From NCBI RefSeq assembly GCF_011064545.1, contig NZ_JAAMFG010000036.1, forward strand, positions 1 through 64,000: a stretch of DNA of 64,000 bases. The letters run 5' to 3'. Positions 22,537-31,021 of this stretch are shown here, piece by piece. Position numbers and translations under genes: made by a program. The notes below the pieces were generated by a model. That model was not told where the DNA came from and ran no database searches. It saw nothing but the letters and a program-made list of their open reading frames with translations. This DNA comes from Wenzhouxiangella sp. XN24. GTDB taxonomy: Bacteria > Pseudomonadota > Gammaproteobacteria > Steroidobacterales > XN24. Numbering within the stretch: the first letter of the stretch is position 1; each line of letters starts with the position of its first letter.

Positions 22537-23655
22537 TCACTGTTCGTCCAGCACGTCCCTCAACAGGTGGCCCGAGCGGCGGGCCTTGGCTTCGAGGTAG
22601 CACCGGTTCTGCCGCGTGACCCGGCCGTAAACGCTGCCCCGCGCGCTCACCTCGATTCCGCCCTCGGCAAGCGCGTGGATCTTGTTGGGATTGTTGGTCA
22701 GCAGCTTGACGCGTTTTATGGAAAGCGCGGCGAGGATATCAACCGCCGCGCGATAGCGCCGCTCGTCCTCGCCGAAGCCGAGAACCTGGTCGGCATCGAC
22801 GGTGTCCAGCCCGGCGTCCTGCAAATCGTAGGCTCGCAGCTTGTTGGCCAGGCCGATGCCGCGCCCTTCCTGCGCCAGGTACAGCAGCAAACCGCCGCCG
22901 AGCTTGAGTATGGTTCGCACCCCGTTCTGCAGCTGCTCGCCGCAATCGCAGCGCAGGCTCCCGAACAGGTCGCCGGTCAGGCAGGCCGAGTGCAGGCGCA
23001 CGGGCACTTCATCCGGCCAGTTTTCGGCATCACCGATCGCCACCGCGACATGCTCGCGCAGGCCGTCGGGTTCGCGAAACAGGATGAAGCGGGAGCGGAC
23101 CGACTCGACGAGCGGGATGTCAGCCTCGCTGACACGGCGGAGCATACCAGTGCCGGATTCGAAGCAGCGCTCGGCCGCGCGCGCCGACACGCGCAAGATC
23201 CTGCCGTCGGCGACCAAGGAATCAAGCGCGGTACGCCTGCTGGCGTCGATGCCCGCGGTGATCGCCGCGGGCACCAGCAAGGCACGCCGCATCAGCGCCA
23301 GCGCAGCGCGTTCGCTGGTGCCGGCCGGTCGCGGGTCGCCGAACAAGCGGGCCCCGATCCCGTCGCTGGCCACCGCGGCGAGGTAGAGCGCTTCGGCGCG
23401 CAGGCCGTCGGCCCGCCGCAACGGCAGGCAAGCCGCCTCGGCCTGGGTTGAAAAACCCATCGCTTCCATGCGGTGGCGGGTGACGGTCAGGGCCGGCGCG
23501 CCTCCGACCAGTTCGAGGGTCTCCCGCAATTCCGCATCCGCGATGGATTCGACCGGATAGACCAGCACGCCGGCATCAGAGGGTTCCCGGTCGTCGTGTA
23601 TGACGACCGCCAGTCCCCGGCGAAGATCGAAAATAGCGCGTTCTACCTGGTACAT
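22537..23655 (-). CDS. GTP cyclohydrolase II with degenerate RibB-like N-terminal domain
   Basis: Of 372 residues, about 175-365 are a complete GTP cyclohydrolase II. The zinc site is C...LRCDC in SACLTGDLFGSLRCDCGEQ. GGLLLYLAQEGRGIGL and LLTNNPNKI are also present. Residues 1 to about 165 resemble RibB (dihydroxybutanone-phosphate synthase) in layout, but the DDEDRENEGD active-site motif is replaced by IHDDREPSDAG. That half is probably inactive. The reaction is GTP to a 2,5-diaminopyrimidinone ribosyl phosphate plus formate and pyrophosphate. The gene is divergent from the RibD-type reductase and convergent with the creatininase gene. Confidence 0.9.
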   Translation of the reverse strand: MYQVERAIFDLRRGLAVVIHDDREPSDAGVLVYPVESIADAELRETLELVGGAPALTVTRHRMEAMGFSTQAEAACLPLRRADGLRAEALYLAAVASDGIGARLFGDPRPAGTSERAALALMRRALLVPAAITAGIDASRRTALDSLVADGRILRVSARAAERCFESGTGMLRRVSEADIPLVESVRSRFILFREPDGLREHVAVAIGDAENWPDEVPVRLHSACLTGDLFGSLRCDCGEQLQNGVRTILKLGGGLLLYLAQEGRGIGLANKLRAYDLQDAGLDTVDADQVLGFGEDERRYRAAVDILAALSIKRVKLLTNNPNKIHALAEGGIEVSARGSVYGRVTRQNRCYLEAKARRSGHLLRDVLDEQ

Positions 23656-23759
23656 GGTTTCTTTTCAGCTTATGCCATCATCATGGCACGCGATTGAGGC
23701 GTTCGCGACCTGCAGCTGGTCTGTGCGAATTGCCTGGCGGTACGCCCGGAGCGATGTGA

Positions 23760-24605
23760 ATGACCACGGACACTGAATCAATCTGGCGAGCTTTGCTCGA
23801 CGCGCGCAGCCTGGATTGGATCGATCGCAGCAGCTGGTGCCGATCCACCCCGGCCGGCAGAGTCACGTTGTTCGGCTCGGGTACCTGGCAGGCCGACTTC
23901 ACGCTCGATGAAGAGGCCCGCACGTTGCTTGACTCACTGGCTCCGTTGGCAACCGCGGCCCGGCTGGTCGTGGGCCAGCTCGGCCAGAGTCTCGACGGAC
24001 GCATCGCCACCGAAAGCGGGCACTCCCACTACATCAACGGCCCGGTCGCTCTCAAGCACCTCCACCGCCTGCGCGCACTCGTCGACGCGGTAGTGATCGG
24101 CGCCAACACCGCCTGCGCCGATTGTCCGCAGCTGACCGTTCGCCGCGTGACCGGGCCCAACCCGGTACGGGTCGTCATCGACCCGCGTGCGCGCGTGCCG
24201 GCCCGGGGCCCGCTGTTCGATGCTGACGGGGACCCGCCCCCTGTTCTCCATGTCATTGGTCCAGAGGCGTCGCCCGAGCCGGCGCCCGGGCATGTCGAGC
24301 GCCTCAGGCTGGCTACAGGCGAACGCGGTTTTTCGCCCGCTGCCGTGCTTGCCGCGCTAAAGGAGCGCGGCCTGCATCGGATCCTGGTCGAAGGCGGGGC
24401 CGAGACGATCTCGCGCTTCATCCACGCCGAGGCGCTCGACCGGCTGCACCTGCTTATCGCGCCGCTGATCATCGGCTCGGGCCGCAACGGGCTGGACCTG
24501 CCCGTGATCGAACGGCTCGATGAGGCACGCCGGCCCCGCATGCGAAGCTTTTCGCTCGACGGCGAACTGCTGGTCGACGTGGATCTGCGCTTGTCCCAGG
24601 GCTGA
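23760..24605 (+). CDS. RibD C-terminal-type reductase
   Basis: The 281-residue protein has the dihydrofolate-reductase-like fold of RibD_C: RLVVGQLGQSLDGRIATESG, HLHRLRALVDAVVIGANTACADCPQLTVR, RILVEGGAETISRFI and LHLLIAPLIIGSG. There is no deaminase domain (no CHAE/PCxxxxC zinc motif). An unrelated N-terminal stretch of about 65 residues precedes the reductase. In riboflavin synthesis this domain reduces the ribosyl side chain to ribityl with NADPH. The product pathway here is unknown. A 104-nt divergent promoter region separates it from the GTP cyclohydrolase gene. Confidence 0.88.
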   Translation: MTTDTESIWRALLDARSLDWIDRSSWCRSTPAGRVTLFGSGTWQADFTLDEEARTLLDSLAPLATAARLVVGQLGQSLDGRIATESGHSHYINGPVALKHLHRLRALVDAVVIGANTACADCPQLTVRRVTGPNPVRVVIDPRARVPARGPLFDADGDPPPVLHVIGPEASPEPAPGHVERLRLATGERGFSPAAVLAALKERGLHRILVEGGAETISRFIHAEALDRLHLLIAPLIIGSGRNGLDLPVIERLDEARRPRMRSFSLDGELLVDVDLRLSQG

Positions 24606-24646
24606 ATGGACGACGCCTTCCAGGCTGCGCCTGGTAATGCCTGCAG

Positions 24647-25504
24647 TCACTTCGCTTGCGGCAGGGCCAGGATATCGACGTGCCCGACGACCAGGCCGAC
24701 ACGTCCACGCTCCAGGTCGGCGCGGCGGGCTCGGTACCAGGCCTCGATCCACGCTGCATCATGCGGCGATTGCGCGACGGCAGCCTGCATCCAGTCCTGC
24801 AGCAGCGCCGCGCCGAGCGCGGGCGTATGCGCCTGGCCGGCGTCGAGCCGCCAATCGGCCCTGGCCATCCAGGTCCTCAGGCCCGCCTTTTCAAGCAGTG
24901 CCGGCAACACGTCGGCGGCCTCCGGCCCGAGGGCTTCGCCCATGCCCTTGCGCCGTTGCTGGTGCCGGTTGAACAGTGCCTCCAGGCGCGCATCACGTTC
25001 GTCTTCCAGACGCCGGCCGCGTTCGTCGACGAACCCGCGCCGGCCATCCACGGTCAGGGCGAACAGCGCGGCCGCCCCGCAACCAGCGATCCGCCCGGCC
25101 AACGCTTCGATCCAGTCCTTCGAGACCAGGTCGAAAATCGCCGCGGCGGTGACCAGGCCGGCATTGTCGAACAACTCGCGCGGCAATCCGCCCAGGTCCA
25201 TGCAGCGGGTGCTGATCCGCACGGCCCGTCCACCGGCGTCTGCGACAACCGGAGCCTGCCGTGCCATCGCCAGCAGCGCGTCGTCATGGTCGATCAGCAA
25301 CCAGTCCTGCTCGACGTCAAGCCGCGGTGCGAGCCAGCGCAGGTTGCTGCCGGTGCCCGCGCCCAGGTCGATCACCCGCAGCCTGTCCCTGTCCCGGAGC
25401 CACTCGGCAAGCTGGTCGGCGAAGCGCGCCACTCGCGCGGCATGATCGGCCGGTTCGCGCAGCGCGAGCCAATCCCCGGCAAAACGAGCCGCCTCGTGCG
25501 CCAT
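24647..25504 (-). CDS. Class I SAM-dependent methyltransferase
   Basis: The 285-residue protein has motif I RVIDLGAGTGSNLRWLAPRL and an acidic LLIDHDDALL after strand 2. A late TVDGRRGFVDERGR segment follows. It is the last gene of a four-gene minus-strand operon. Its ATG overlaps the stop of the glycosyltransferase gene (ATGA at 25504). The substrate is unknown, and the context suggests methylation of the GTP-derived or glycosylated product. Confidence 0.85.
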   Translation of the reverse strand: MAHEAARFAGDWLALREPADHAARVARFADQLAEWLRDRDRLRVIDLGAGTGSNLRWLAPRLDVEQDWLLIDHDDALLAMARQAPVVADAGGRAVRISTRCMDLGGLPRELFDNAGLVTAAAIFDLVSKDWIEALAGRIAGCGAAALFALTVDGRRGFVDERGRRLEDERDARLEALFNRHQQRRKGMGEALGPEAADVLPALLEKAGLRTWMARADWRLDAGQAHTPALGAALLQDWMQAAVAQSPHDAAWIEAWYRARRADLERGRVGLVVGHVDILALPQAK

Positions 25505-26580
25505 CAGCCTGCGCCGCCCTCCAGCGCGGCGGCGAAGGCGCGCCCCGCCTCCGGCCAGCTGCGCAAGGTTGCGCGCCGCTCGGCGGCACTGCGCGTCAGG
25601 CGTCGGCGCAGGGCGGCATCATCCAGCCACCGGGCCAGGGCTTGGGCCAGCGCGCCGATGTTGCCGGGTTCGACCCGGAGGCAACAGTCTTCCGGCGCGG
25701 TCTGCGCCAGGGCCCCACCGGTGGTCGTGATCATCGGCAGCCCCCGCGCCAGCGCTTCGCTGACCACCATGCCGTAGCCCTCGTAATGCGACGGCAGCAG
25801 GCACACGCCGGCGCGGCGATACTCGGCATCGAGCGTGGCCTGGTCGCACTCGCCGATGCAATCGATCCGGTCCGCCAGGCCGGCTTCCCGAACCAGGCCA
25901 GCGACACGTTCGGCAAAGGCAGGGTCACGCGCGCTCGAACCGAGCAGGGTGCAGTGCCAGTCACGGTCAGCCAGTTGCGCCAGGGCCCGGACAAGCAGGT
26001 CCTGGCCCTTCCGCGGCGTCAGGCTGGCGACGCAGAGCAATCGCTCCGGCCCCTCCGGCTCGCGGCCTTGCAGGCGCGCCGCGACCGCTGCGGCCAGTTC
26101 TGCGCCGTTCACGCCCGGCTCGACGACGCGCGGCGTTCTTTGCTCGAAACCCAGCTCCCGCAGCCGGCGGGCCGTGAAAGGGCTGGTGACGATGACCCTG
26201 CGGCAGGCGGCAAGCGCGCGCGTTTCGCGCAAGAGCAATCGTTCGCGTACCGCCGCATCGAGGCCGGTTTCGTCGGCCAGGGGATGATGCACCAACGCGT
26301 TGATGTCCAGGCGCCCGGCATGCGCAGCGACTTCATCAGGCAGCCCGCCCAGTGCGAGCCCGTCGATGACCAAGCGCGCACCGTCGGGCAATCTCCCCAG
26401 CGCGTGATGCATCGCCGTGGCAGCGCGATCGTCGGTGTCGGGGAAGCGCCCCTCGAGCCCGATCACGTCGACCGTCCAGCCCAGCTCTCGAAGCTCGCGC
26501 GCCATGTGCGCGTCATACAGGTACCCGCCGGTGCGCTGTCCCGGCTCGCCGGGAATGATCATGTACAGGTGCCGGCTCAC
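25504..26580 (-). CDS. Family 4 glycosyltransferase
   Basis: The 358-residue GT-B fold protein has an N-terminal Gly-rich donor/acceptor loop (GEPGQRTGGYLYDAHM). In the C-terminal half are RLLCVASLTPRKGQDLLVRAL and the E-x7-E nucleotide-sugar motif region (LLPSHYEGYGMVVSEALARGLP). These are hallmarks of GT4 (group 1) retaining transferases. It starts with a GTG overlapping the stop of the PTPS-like gene (GTGA). Its presence inside the operon implies that the product is glycosylated. Confidence 0.9.
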   Translation of the reverse strand: MSRHLYMIIPGEPGQRTGGYLYDAHMARELRELGWTVDVIGLEGRFPDTDDRAATAMHHALGRLPDGARLVIDGLALGGLPDEVAAHAGRLDINALVHHPLADETGLDAAVRERLLLRETRALAACRRVIVTSPFTARRLRELGFEQRTPRVVEPGVNGAELAAAVAARLQGREPEGPERLLCVASLTPRKGQDLLVRALAQLADRDWHCTLLGSSARDPAFAERVAGLVREAGLADRIDCIGECDQATLDAEYRRAGVCLLPSHYEGYGMVVSEALARGLPMITTTGGALAQTAPEDCCLRVEPGNIGALAQALARWLDDAALRRRLTRSAAERRATLRSWPEAGRAFAAALEGGAG

Positions 26581-26975
26581 ACCGCTCCTTCGAAGCTGGC
26601 CGAGGCCTGGTGCGATTCCTTGAGCTTGACCTTCAGGCGCGTCAGCCCGCCGGCCGCGGGGCCGAGTCGCCCGTCCGAAATGGCGCGGACCAGGCGGTCG
26701 AAGATCGCCCGGGCCATGAACTCGGTGGTCGTGTTCCGCCCCGAGAACTCGTCGAGATCATCGAGATTGCGGTAGTTGAATTCGGCCAGGATCTCGCCGA
26801 GCACCTTTCCGGCCAGGCCGATATCGACCACCAGTCCGTCGTCGTCGAGTTCGGGACGCATGAAACTCGCATCAACGACGTAGGTGGCCCCGTGCAGGCG
26901 CTGTGCCGGCCCGAATATCTCGCCGGAGAAACTGTGGGCGATCATGAAGTGATCGCGAACGGTCAATGTGTACAT
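26577..26975 (-). CDS. PTPS/QueD-fold protein with altered active site
   Basis: The start at 26975 (GGACAGC before the ATG) gives 132 residues, normal for the 6-pyruvoyl-tetrahydropterin synthase/QueD family. Family features are RDHFMIAHSF, LHGATYVVDASF, GLVVDIGLAGKVL, LDEFSGRNTTTEFMARAIF and KLKESHQASASF. In typical members three His residues bind zinc, two of them in an HGH motif, and a catalytic Cys lies just before it. Here HGH has become HGA, and no Cys occurs in the preceding GPAQR. A new chemistry or a binding role is likely. It sits between the dehydrogenase and glycosyltransferase genes. Confidence 0.85.
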   Translation of the reverse strand: MYTLTVRDHFMIAHSFSGEIFGPAQRLHGATYVVDASFMRPELDDDGLVVDIGLAGKVLGEILAEFNYRNLDDLDEFSGRNTTTEFMARAIFDRLVRAISDGRLGPAAGGLTRLKVKLKESHQASASFEGAV

Positions 26976-26991
26976 GCTGTCCTTCCTCGAA

Positions 26992-27972
26992 CTATGGGCT
27001 GCCGTACTCGACACGATGGCACAACACGTCATTCGCTGCCGCCAGCACTTCGGGCATGTCTTCGGCCAGGGTCGCGAACCGGCTCGTGCCCGAGACCAGG
27101 TGATCGAGAGCCGGATCGGTCAATAAGCGCAGCGCCAGTTCCAGTCGTCGCCGGTGCGTCCAGCGCGGCTGCCGAGCGGGCGGAAGCTGTCCGACCTGGC
27201 TGGCGATCAGCGACAGCCGGCGCGAGTGGAAGGCTTCACCCAGCGGAACCGCCGGACGATTTGTGCCGTACCAACTCATCTCGACCACGCGCGCCTGGTT
27301 CCCGGCCAGGGCCAGCGCGGTGGCCAGCCCGGCCTCGCTGGCGCTCGCGTGCACGACCACGTCGCAAGCTCCTTCAGCGTCCTGCGGCAGGGCGAAATCC
27401 ACCCCCAGTCGCGAGGCGAGCCGCGCGCGATCGGACCGCACATCGACCAGCGTCACCTGCGTGCCGGGAATGCGCCCGGCCAGCCACGCAGTCAGCGCGC
27501 CGATGACGCCGGCGCCGATGACCGCCACACGATCACCGGGACCGATTCCGGCGTCCCAGGCAGCGTTGACCGCGGTTTCCATGTTGGCCGCCAGCACGGC
27601 GCGCCCGGCCGGTACGCCTTCGGGCAGCCCGACGACCGATGCGGCGGGCACGATGAACCGATCCTGGTGCGGATGCAGGCTGAAAACCTGGCGTCCCTGC
27701 AACGCTTCCGGCCCGTCCTCGACGACACCCACCGCGCTGTAGCCATACTTGACCGGGCCGGGGAACTCGCCCTGCTGGAAGGGCGCGCGCATGCGCTCGT
27801 ATTCCGATGGCGGCACTTGTCCATTGAACACCAGCGCCTCGGTGCCGCGGCTGATGCCGGAGAAAAGCGTGCGCACGAGCACCTGGTCGCCGGCCACATC
27901 CGGCAACGACTCGCCACGAATCTCGCCGCTGCCGGGAGCGACGATCCAGAAAGCTCGGGCAGTTCCGCTCAT
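26992..27972 (-). CDS. Zinc-type medium-chain dehydrogenase/reductase
   Basis: The 326-residue MDR protein has GISRGTEALVF where alcohol dehydrogenases have the catalytic Cys region. GYSAVGVV follows, then the Rossmann motif VAVIGAGVIGALTAWLAG with VTLVDVRSDRA. The classical zinc ligands are not evident, so a non-zinc oxidoreductase is possible. It is the first gene of the operon MDR, PTPS-like, GT4, methyltransferase. The gap to the PTPS-like start is 16 nt. The divergent CDP-alcohol transferase gene begins 119 nt upstream. Confidence 0.87.
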   Translation of the reverse strand: MSGTARAFWIVAPGSGEIRGESLPDVAGDQVLVRTLFSGISRGTEALVFNGQVPPSEYERMRAPFQQGEFPGPVKYGYSAVGVVEDGPEALQGRQVFSLHPHQDRFIVPAASVVGLPEGVPAGRAVLAANMETAVNAAWDAGIGPGDRVAVIGAGVIGALTAWLAGRIPGTQVTLVDVRSDRARLASRLGVDFALPQDAEGACDVVVHASASEAGLATALALAGNQARVVEMSWYGTNRPAVPLGEAFHSRRLSLIASQVGQLPPARQPRWTHRRRLELALRLLTDPALDHLVSGTSRFATLAEDMPEVLAAANDVLCHRVEYGSP

Positions 27973-28091
27973 CAGCGTGTCTCACTCCAAAAATGCCGCA
28001 CATCATCACGATAACTTAGTAGCGCTGATGTTGATGTGCCCGATCGAGCCATTATGCGATCATCAGGCTTCAGAAAAACGAGCAGTTTCCG

Positions 28092-28817
28092 ATGACAAGC
28101 CGCTTGATCAAGGCGGAACTGGCTGTGGGTGCGCTGGCCACGGGCGGGCTCGCGATGTTGGTTTCGGCCTCGCCAGGCCCGAGCTGGCAACCCCCGGCCG
28201 CGGCCGTTTTCGTTTACGGCATCGTTGCTTCGATCCTGGTCATGGCACTGGCAGGCAAGCACGGCCTCGGCTGGGCCAACCGGGTCACCCTGCTGCGCGC
28301 CGCGATCACCTGCGCCCTCGCCGGCGCTCTCGTTCAACCCAGCCTGTTCGATGAGCGAGCGGGATTGATAGTCAGCCTGGCGCTGGTCTCGCTGGTGCTG
28401 GACGGCGTCGATGGCTGGCTGGCACGGCGCAACGGCGAGTCCAGCGCATTCGGGGCGCGTTTCGACATGGAGACCGACGGCGCGCTCATCCTCGTGTTGT
28501 GTGCCGGCCTATGGCTTTCCGGCCTCGCCCCGGCCTGGGTACTGGCCATCGGCCTGATGCGCCCGGCCTTTCTCGCCGGCGCCCTGATCTGGCCCTGGCT
28601 GTCGAAACCCCTTCCCGACAGCTTCCGCCGCAAACTGGTCTGCGTGGTCCAGGTTGCCGTATTGCTGATCGCTCTTGTGCCATTCGTGACGGCATTAATG
28701 CGCGTGGCCCTGCTGGCCGTCGCGCTGCTCGCCCTGTCAATTTCCTTCGCCACAGACATAGCCTGGCTGCTCAGGACTCGCCAGGCCTCGAAACATACGG
28801 AGCGGACCATTCCATGA
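28092..28817 (+). CDS. CDP-alcohol phosphatidyltransferase
   Basis: The 241-residue membrane protein has about six hydrophobic segments. The complete family motif D-x2-D-G-x2-A-R-x8-G-x3-D-x3-D is present (DGVDGWLARR, then G and two D in FGARFDMETD). The enzyme moves a phosphoalcohol from a CDP-activated donor to an acceptor alcohol. It starts the plus-strand pair with YceI (ATGA overlap at 28814) and is divergent from the dehydrogenase operon. In this setting it may attach a lipid or polyol to the cluster product; ordinary phospholipid synthesis is the alternative. Confidence 0.92.
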   Translation: MTSRLIKAELAVGALATGGLAMLVSASPGPSWQPPAAAVFVYGIVASILVMALAGKHGLGWANRVTLLRAAITCALAGALVQPSLFDERAGLIVSLALVSLVLDGVDGWLARRNGESSAFGARFDMETDGALILVLCAGLWLSGLAPAWVLAIGLMRPAFLAGALIWPWLSKPLPDSFRRKLVCVVQVAVLLIALVPFVTALMRVALLAVALLALSISFATDIAWLLRTRQASKHTERTIP

Positions 28818-29407
28818 ATACGACACCTGCCATTCGCGGCCTGCTGGCCGCGCTTATCGTCGGCGTCTCGAACGCATCGTTCGCCGAGCCGGCAAACTTC
28901 GAAATCGACAAGGAGCACTTCTCCATTGCCTTCTTGGTCGAGCACGTGGGTTACGCCAATACGATCGGCCAGTTCCTCGAGGCCGAGGGCCGCTTCGTCT
29001 ACGACGAATCAGCCAATCAACTGAGCGCAGGCGAGGTGATCATCGCGGCCGACAGCGTGTTCACGAATCACCGGCGCCGGGACAAGCACCTGAGAAGCGA
29101 CGACTTCCTCGACGCCGACCGTCACGAGGCGATCCGCTTCGAGGCAACCCAATGGCGTCCCGCAGGCAAGCGAAAAGGCACGCTCGCAGGAGATCTCACC
29201 CTGCTCGGCCAAACGCGTGCAGTAGAACTGGGCGTAACCATCAACAAGTCCGCCAAATACCCCTTTGGCCACGGACGGCACACGCTCGGCATCTCGGCCC
29301 GCACGACCATCAAGCGCAGCGAGTGGGGCATGACCTACGGCGTCGAAGACGGCCTGGTCGGCGACGAAGTCGAACTGATTCTCGAGTTCGAGGCGATTCG
29401 GCAGTAA
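28814..29407 (+). CDS. Periplasmic YceI family protein
   Basis: The 197-residue protein has a signal peptide (LLAALIVGVSNASFAEP) and the YceI lipocalin-like barrel. Visible features are FEIDKEHFSIAFLVEHVGY, HLRSDDFLDADRHEAIRFEA, GDLTLLGQTRAVELGVTI and RTTIKRSEWGM. Characterised members bind isoprenoid or amphiphilic ligands in a deep pocket. Translational coupling to the CDP-alcohol transferase suggests that it carries a lipid-linked intermediate or product in the periplasm. Confidence 0.92.
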   Translation: MNTTPAIRGLLAALIVGVSNASFAEPANFEIDKEHFSIAFLVEHVGYANTIGQFLEAEGRFVYDESANQLSAGEVIIAADSVFTNHRRRDKHLRSDDFLDADRHEAIRFEATQWRPAGKRKGTLAGDLTLLGQTRAVELGVTINKSAKYPFGHGRHTLGISARTTIKRSEWGMTYGVEDGLVGDEVELILEFEAIRQ

Positions 29408-29426
29408 CGCATGCAGGCTCTCCCGT

Positions 29427-29948
29427 TTAACAGGTGTCCCCTGCTCCACTGCGCGCCATCAGTAGCCGGTCGGACTGCCACCATTCCGGGTGGTGGTCTC
29501 GTATCCAGTCGCCCATGGCTTCTCGCAGGCGCATCTCCATCAGCCAGGTATCGGCCGGATTGCTGCCAGTGGCGACGAAAGAGATCTCCTGGTAGTCCTC
29601 GTTATGCTCCGTCACCAGCGTCAGTGTCATCCCGCCATCGACGGCATCGTCATCCTCGGCCACGATTTTCTCGAACACGTCTCTCAGCTCGCCCGGCCGT
29701 GCGCAATGGTCGAGCCGCAGGGTGAACGTGCGCGTGATCCTGGCGTCGACCATCGACCAGTTTTCGAACGGGTAGGTGATGAAGTACTGAACGGGAACTA
29801 CCAGGCGTCGGCCGTCCCATACGCGCAGGACAAGGAAGCTGTAGTAGATCGATTCGACGTAACCCCAGTAGTCCTGGTACTTCACCGTGTCACCGATGCG
29901 CACCGGTTTGGCAATGGCGATCTGAAAGCTCGCGAGGCCGCGAGACAA
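29427..29948 (-). pseudogene. 5'-truncated mechanosensitive channel (MscS) C-terminal part
   Basis: The 173 codons match only the MscS pore end and cytoplasmic domain: GLASFQIAIAKPVRIGDTVKYQDYWGYVESI, then VRVWDGRRLVVPVQYF and FENWSM. Intact proteins have roughly 150-250 additional upstream residues with membrane helices. Homology stops abruptly at about 29945, where a plus-strand YqjD-like fragment begins. Without the membrane part it cannot form a channel. Confidence 0.7.
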
Positions 29949-30225
29949 GGCTGCTGCAGCGGGCGATCGCGTGCAGGGTGCAACAACAGATGTGAAGGAG
30001 TCGGCGCAGCACGCCCGGGACAGCCTCGTGCAATTTTATCGCGAGCAACCGTTGCTCGCGGGAAGCCTCGGCATCGCGATCGGCGCCGCCCTGGGTGCAC
30101 TGGTGCCGCCGACCGGAATGGAAGACCGGATTTACGGTGACGCGAGCGACCGAAGCGTCGATGCTGCGAAGGCCAACGCCGCGGAGAAGTACGACGACGT
30201 TCGGGAGTCGGTCAGGGCGGAATAA
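29938..30225 (+). pseudogene. 5'-truncated YqjD/DUF3618-like membrane-associated protein
   Basis: The frame is open from about 29938. A GTG at 29971 is a possible but poorly supported start. The product has an amphipathic helix region (VKESAQHARDSL), the conserved REQPLLAGSLGIAIGAALGALVP helix and a charged tail (MEDRIYGDASD). This is the C-terminal half of ribosome- or membrane-associated YqjD/DUF3618-type proteins. The expected N-terminal half is missing at exactly the place where the MscS fragment begins on the other strand. It may still be expressed as a short membrane peptide. Confidence 0.55.
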
Positions 30226-30366
30226 ACCCCTGGCCGAACACGGGCTCCGACCTGGCCGCGACCAGGGACCGGCACGATCACGGCGTCGTGCGCATCAAAT
30301 TCAACAAGAGCCGGTTTATACTCTCATGGCGCCCGGCACGTCTGCCTGGGGTGAGAGTAAGACCAG

Positions 30367-30807
30367 ATGAGAATCGTCGCTGCCGTTGATCGTTCCGACT
30401 TCGCCGACCTCGTCGTGGGGATGGTGCGCCGCCTCGCGGCCGCCGAATCGACCGAAGTGCTGCTCCTCAACATTGCGCCGCGCGAGGCCGACGTACTCGG
30501 CCGGCAGTTGTCCCGCAAAGAGGTACTGGATCCAGTGCCCGAGGCCCTGCGAGACCGACGCGAATTACTCGATCGGCTGGCCGGGGAGCTTCAAGCCAGC
30601 GGTATTCGTTGCTCCACGCTGCTGCTCAGGGGCGTGCCGGCGAAAGCAATCGTCCAGGAGGCGAGCCGCTGGTCAGCCGACCTGATCGTCGTCGGCTCGC
30701 AGGGACGCGGGATGCTCTATCGTCGCGTCCTGGGCAGCGTCAGCGAGGAGGTGCTGGCCGCACGCCGCTTCCCGGTGCTGGTGGTGCCGCGCCAGGTCGA
30801 TGCCTGA
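30367..30807 (+). CDS. Universal stress protein (UspA family)
   Basis: The 146-residue single Usp domain opens with RIVAAVDRSDFADLVV and carries the C-terminal ATP-binding motif G-x2-G-x9-G-S (GSQGRGMLYRRVLGSVSEE), ending VLVVPRQ. Such proteins bind ATP or AMP under stress. It stands alone; the gap upstream (30226-30366) shows no gene. Confidence 0.93.
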   Translation: MRIVAAVDRSDFADLVVGMVRRLAAAESTEVLLLNIAPREADVLGRQLSRKEVLDPVPEALRDRRELLDRLAGELQASGIRCSTLLLRGVPAKAIVQEASRWSADLIVVGSQGRGMLYRRVLGSVSEEVLAARRFPVLVVPRQVDA

Positions 30808-31021
30808 GCGGCTGGAGGCGCCCTGAGCGTGCGCGTGCGACGAGTGCAGGCCGTATAGAGCACCTGTTCGCTGGCCGGTGCCCGCTCCTCCCAACGGGGC
30901 CGATTCCCGCGAGACTCTCGGGATCCCGGCGATCAGGGAAGTTTGCCACGAGCATAGCCTGTGGAAACGGAGCGCGTCGGCTTGCTAGGATCAGCGCTCA
31001 CGAAGCCAGAGGCTCGGCACC

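Noticed and set aside
22537-24605. Ordinary riboflavin biosynthesis locus
   Set aside because: No RibE, RibH or RibD deaminase domain is present, the RibB half is degenerate, and the neighbours are glycosyl-, methyl- and CDP-alcohol transferases.
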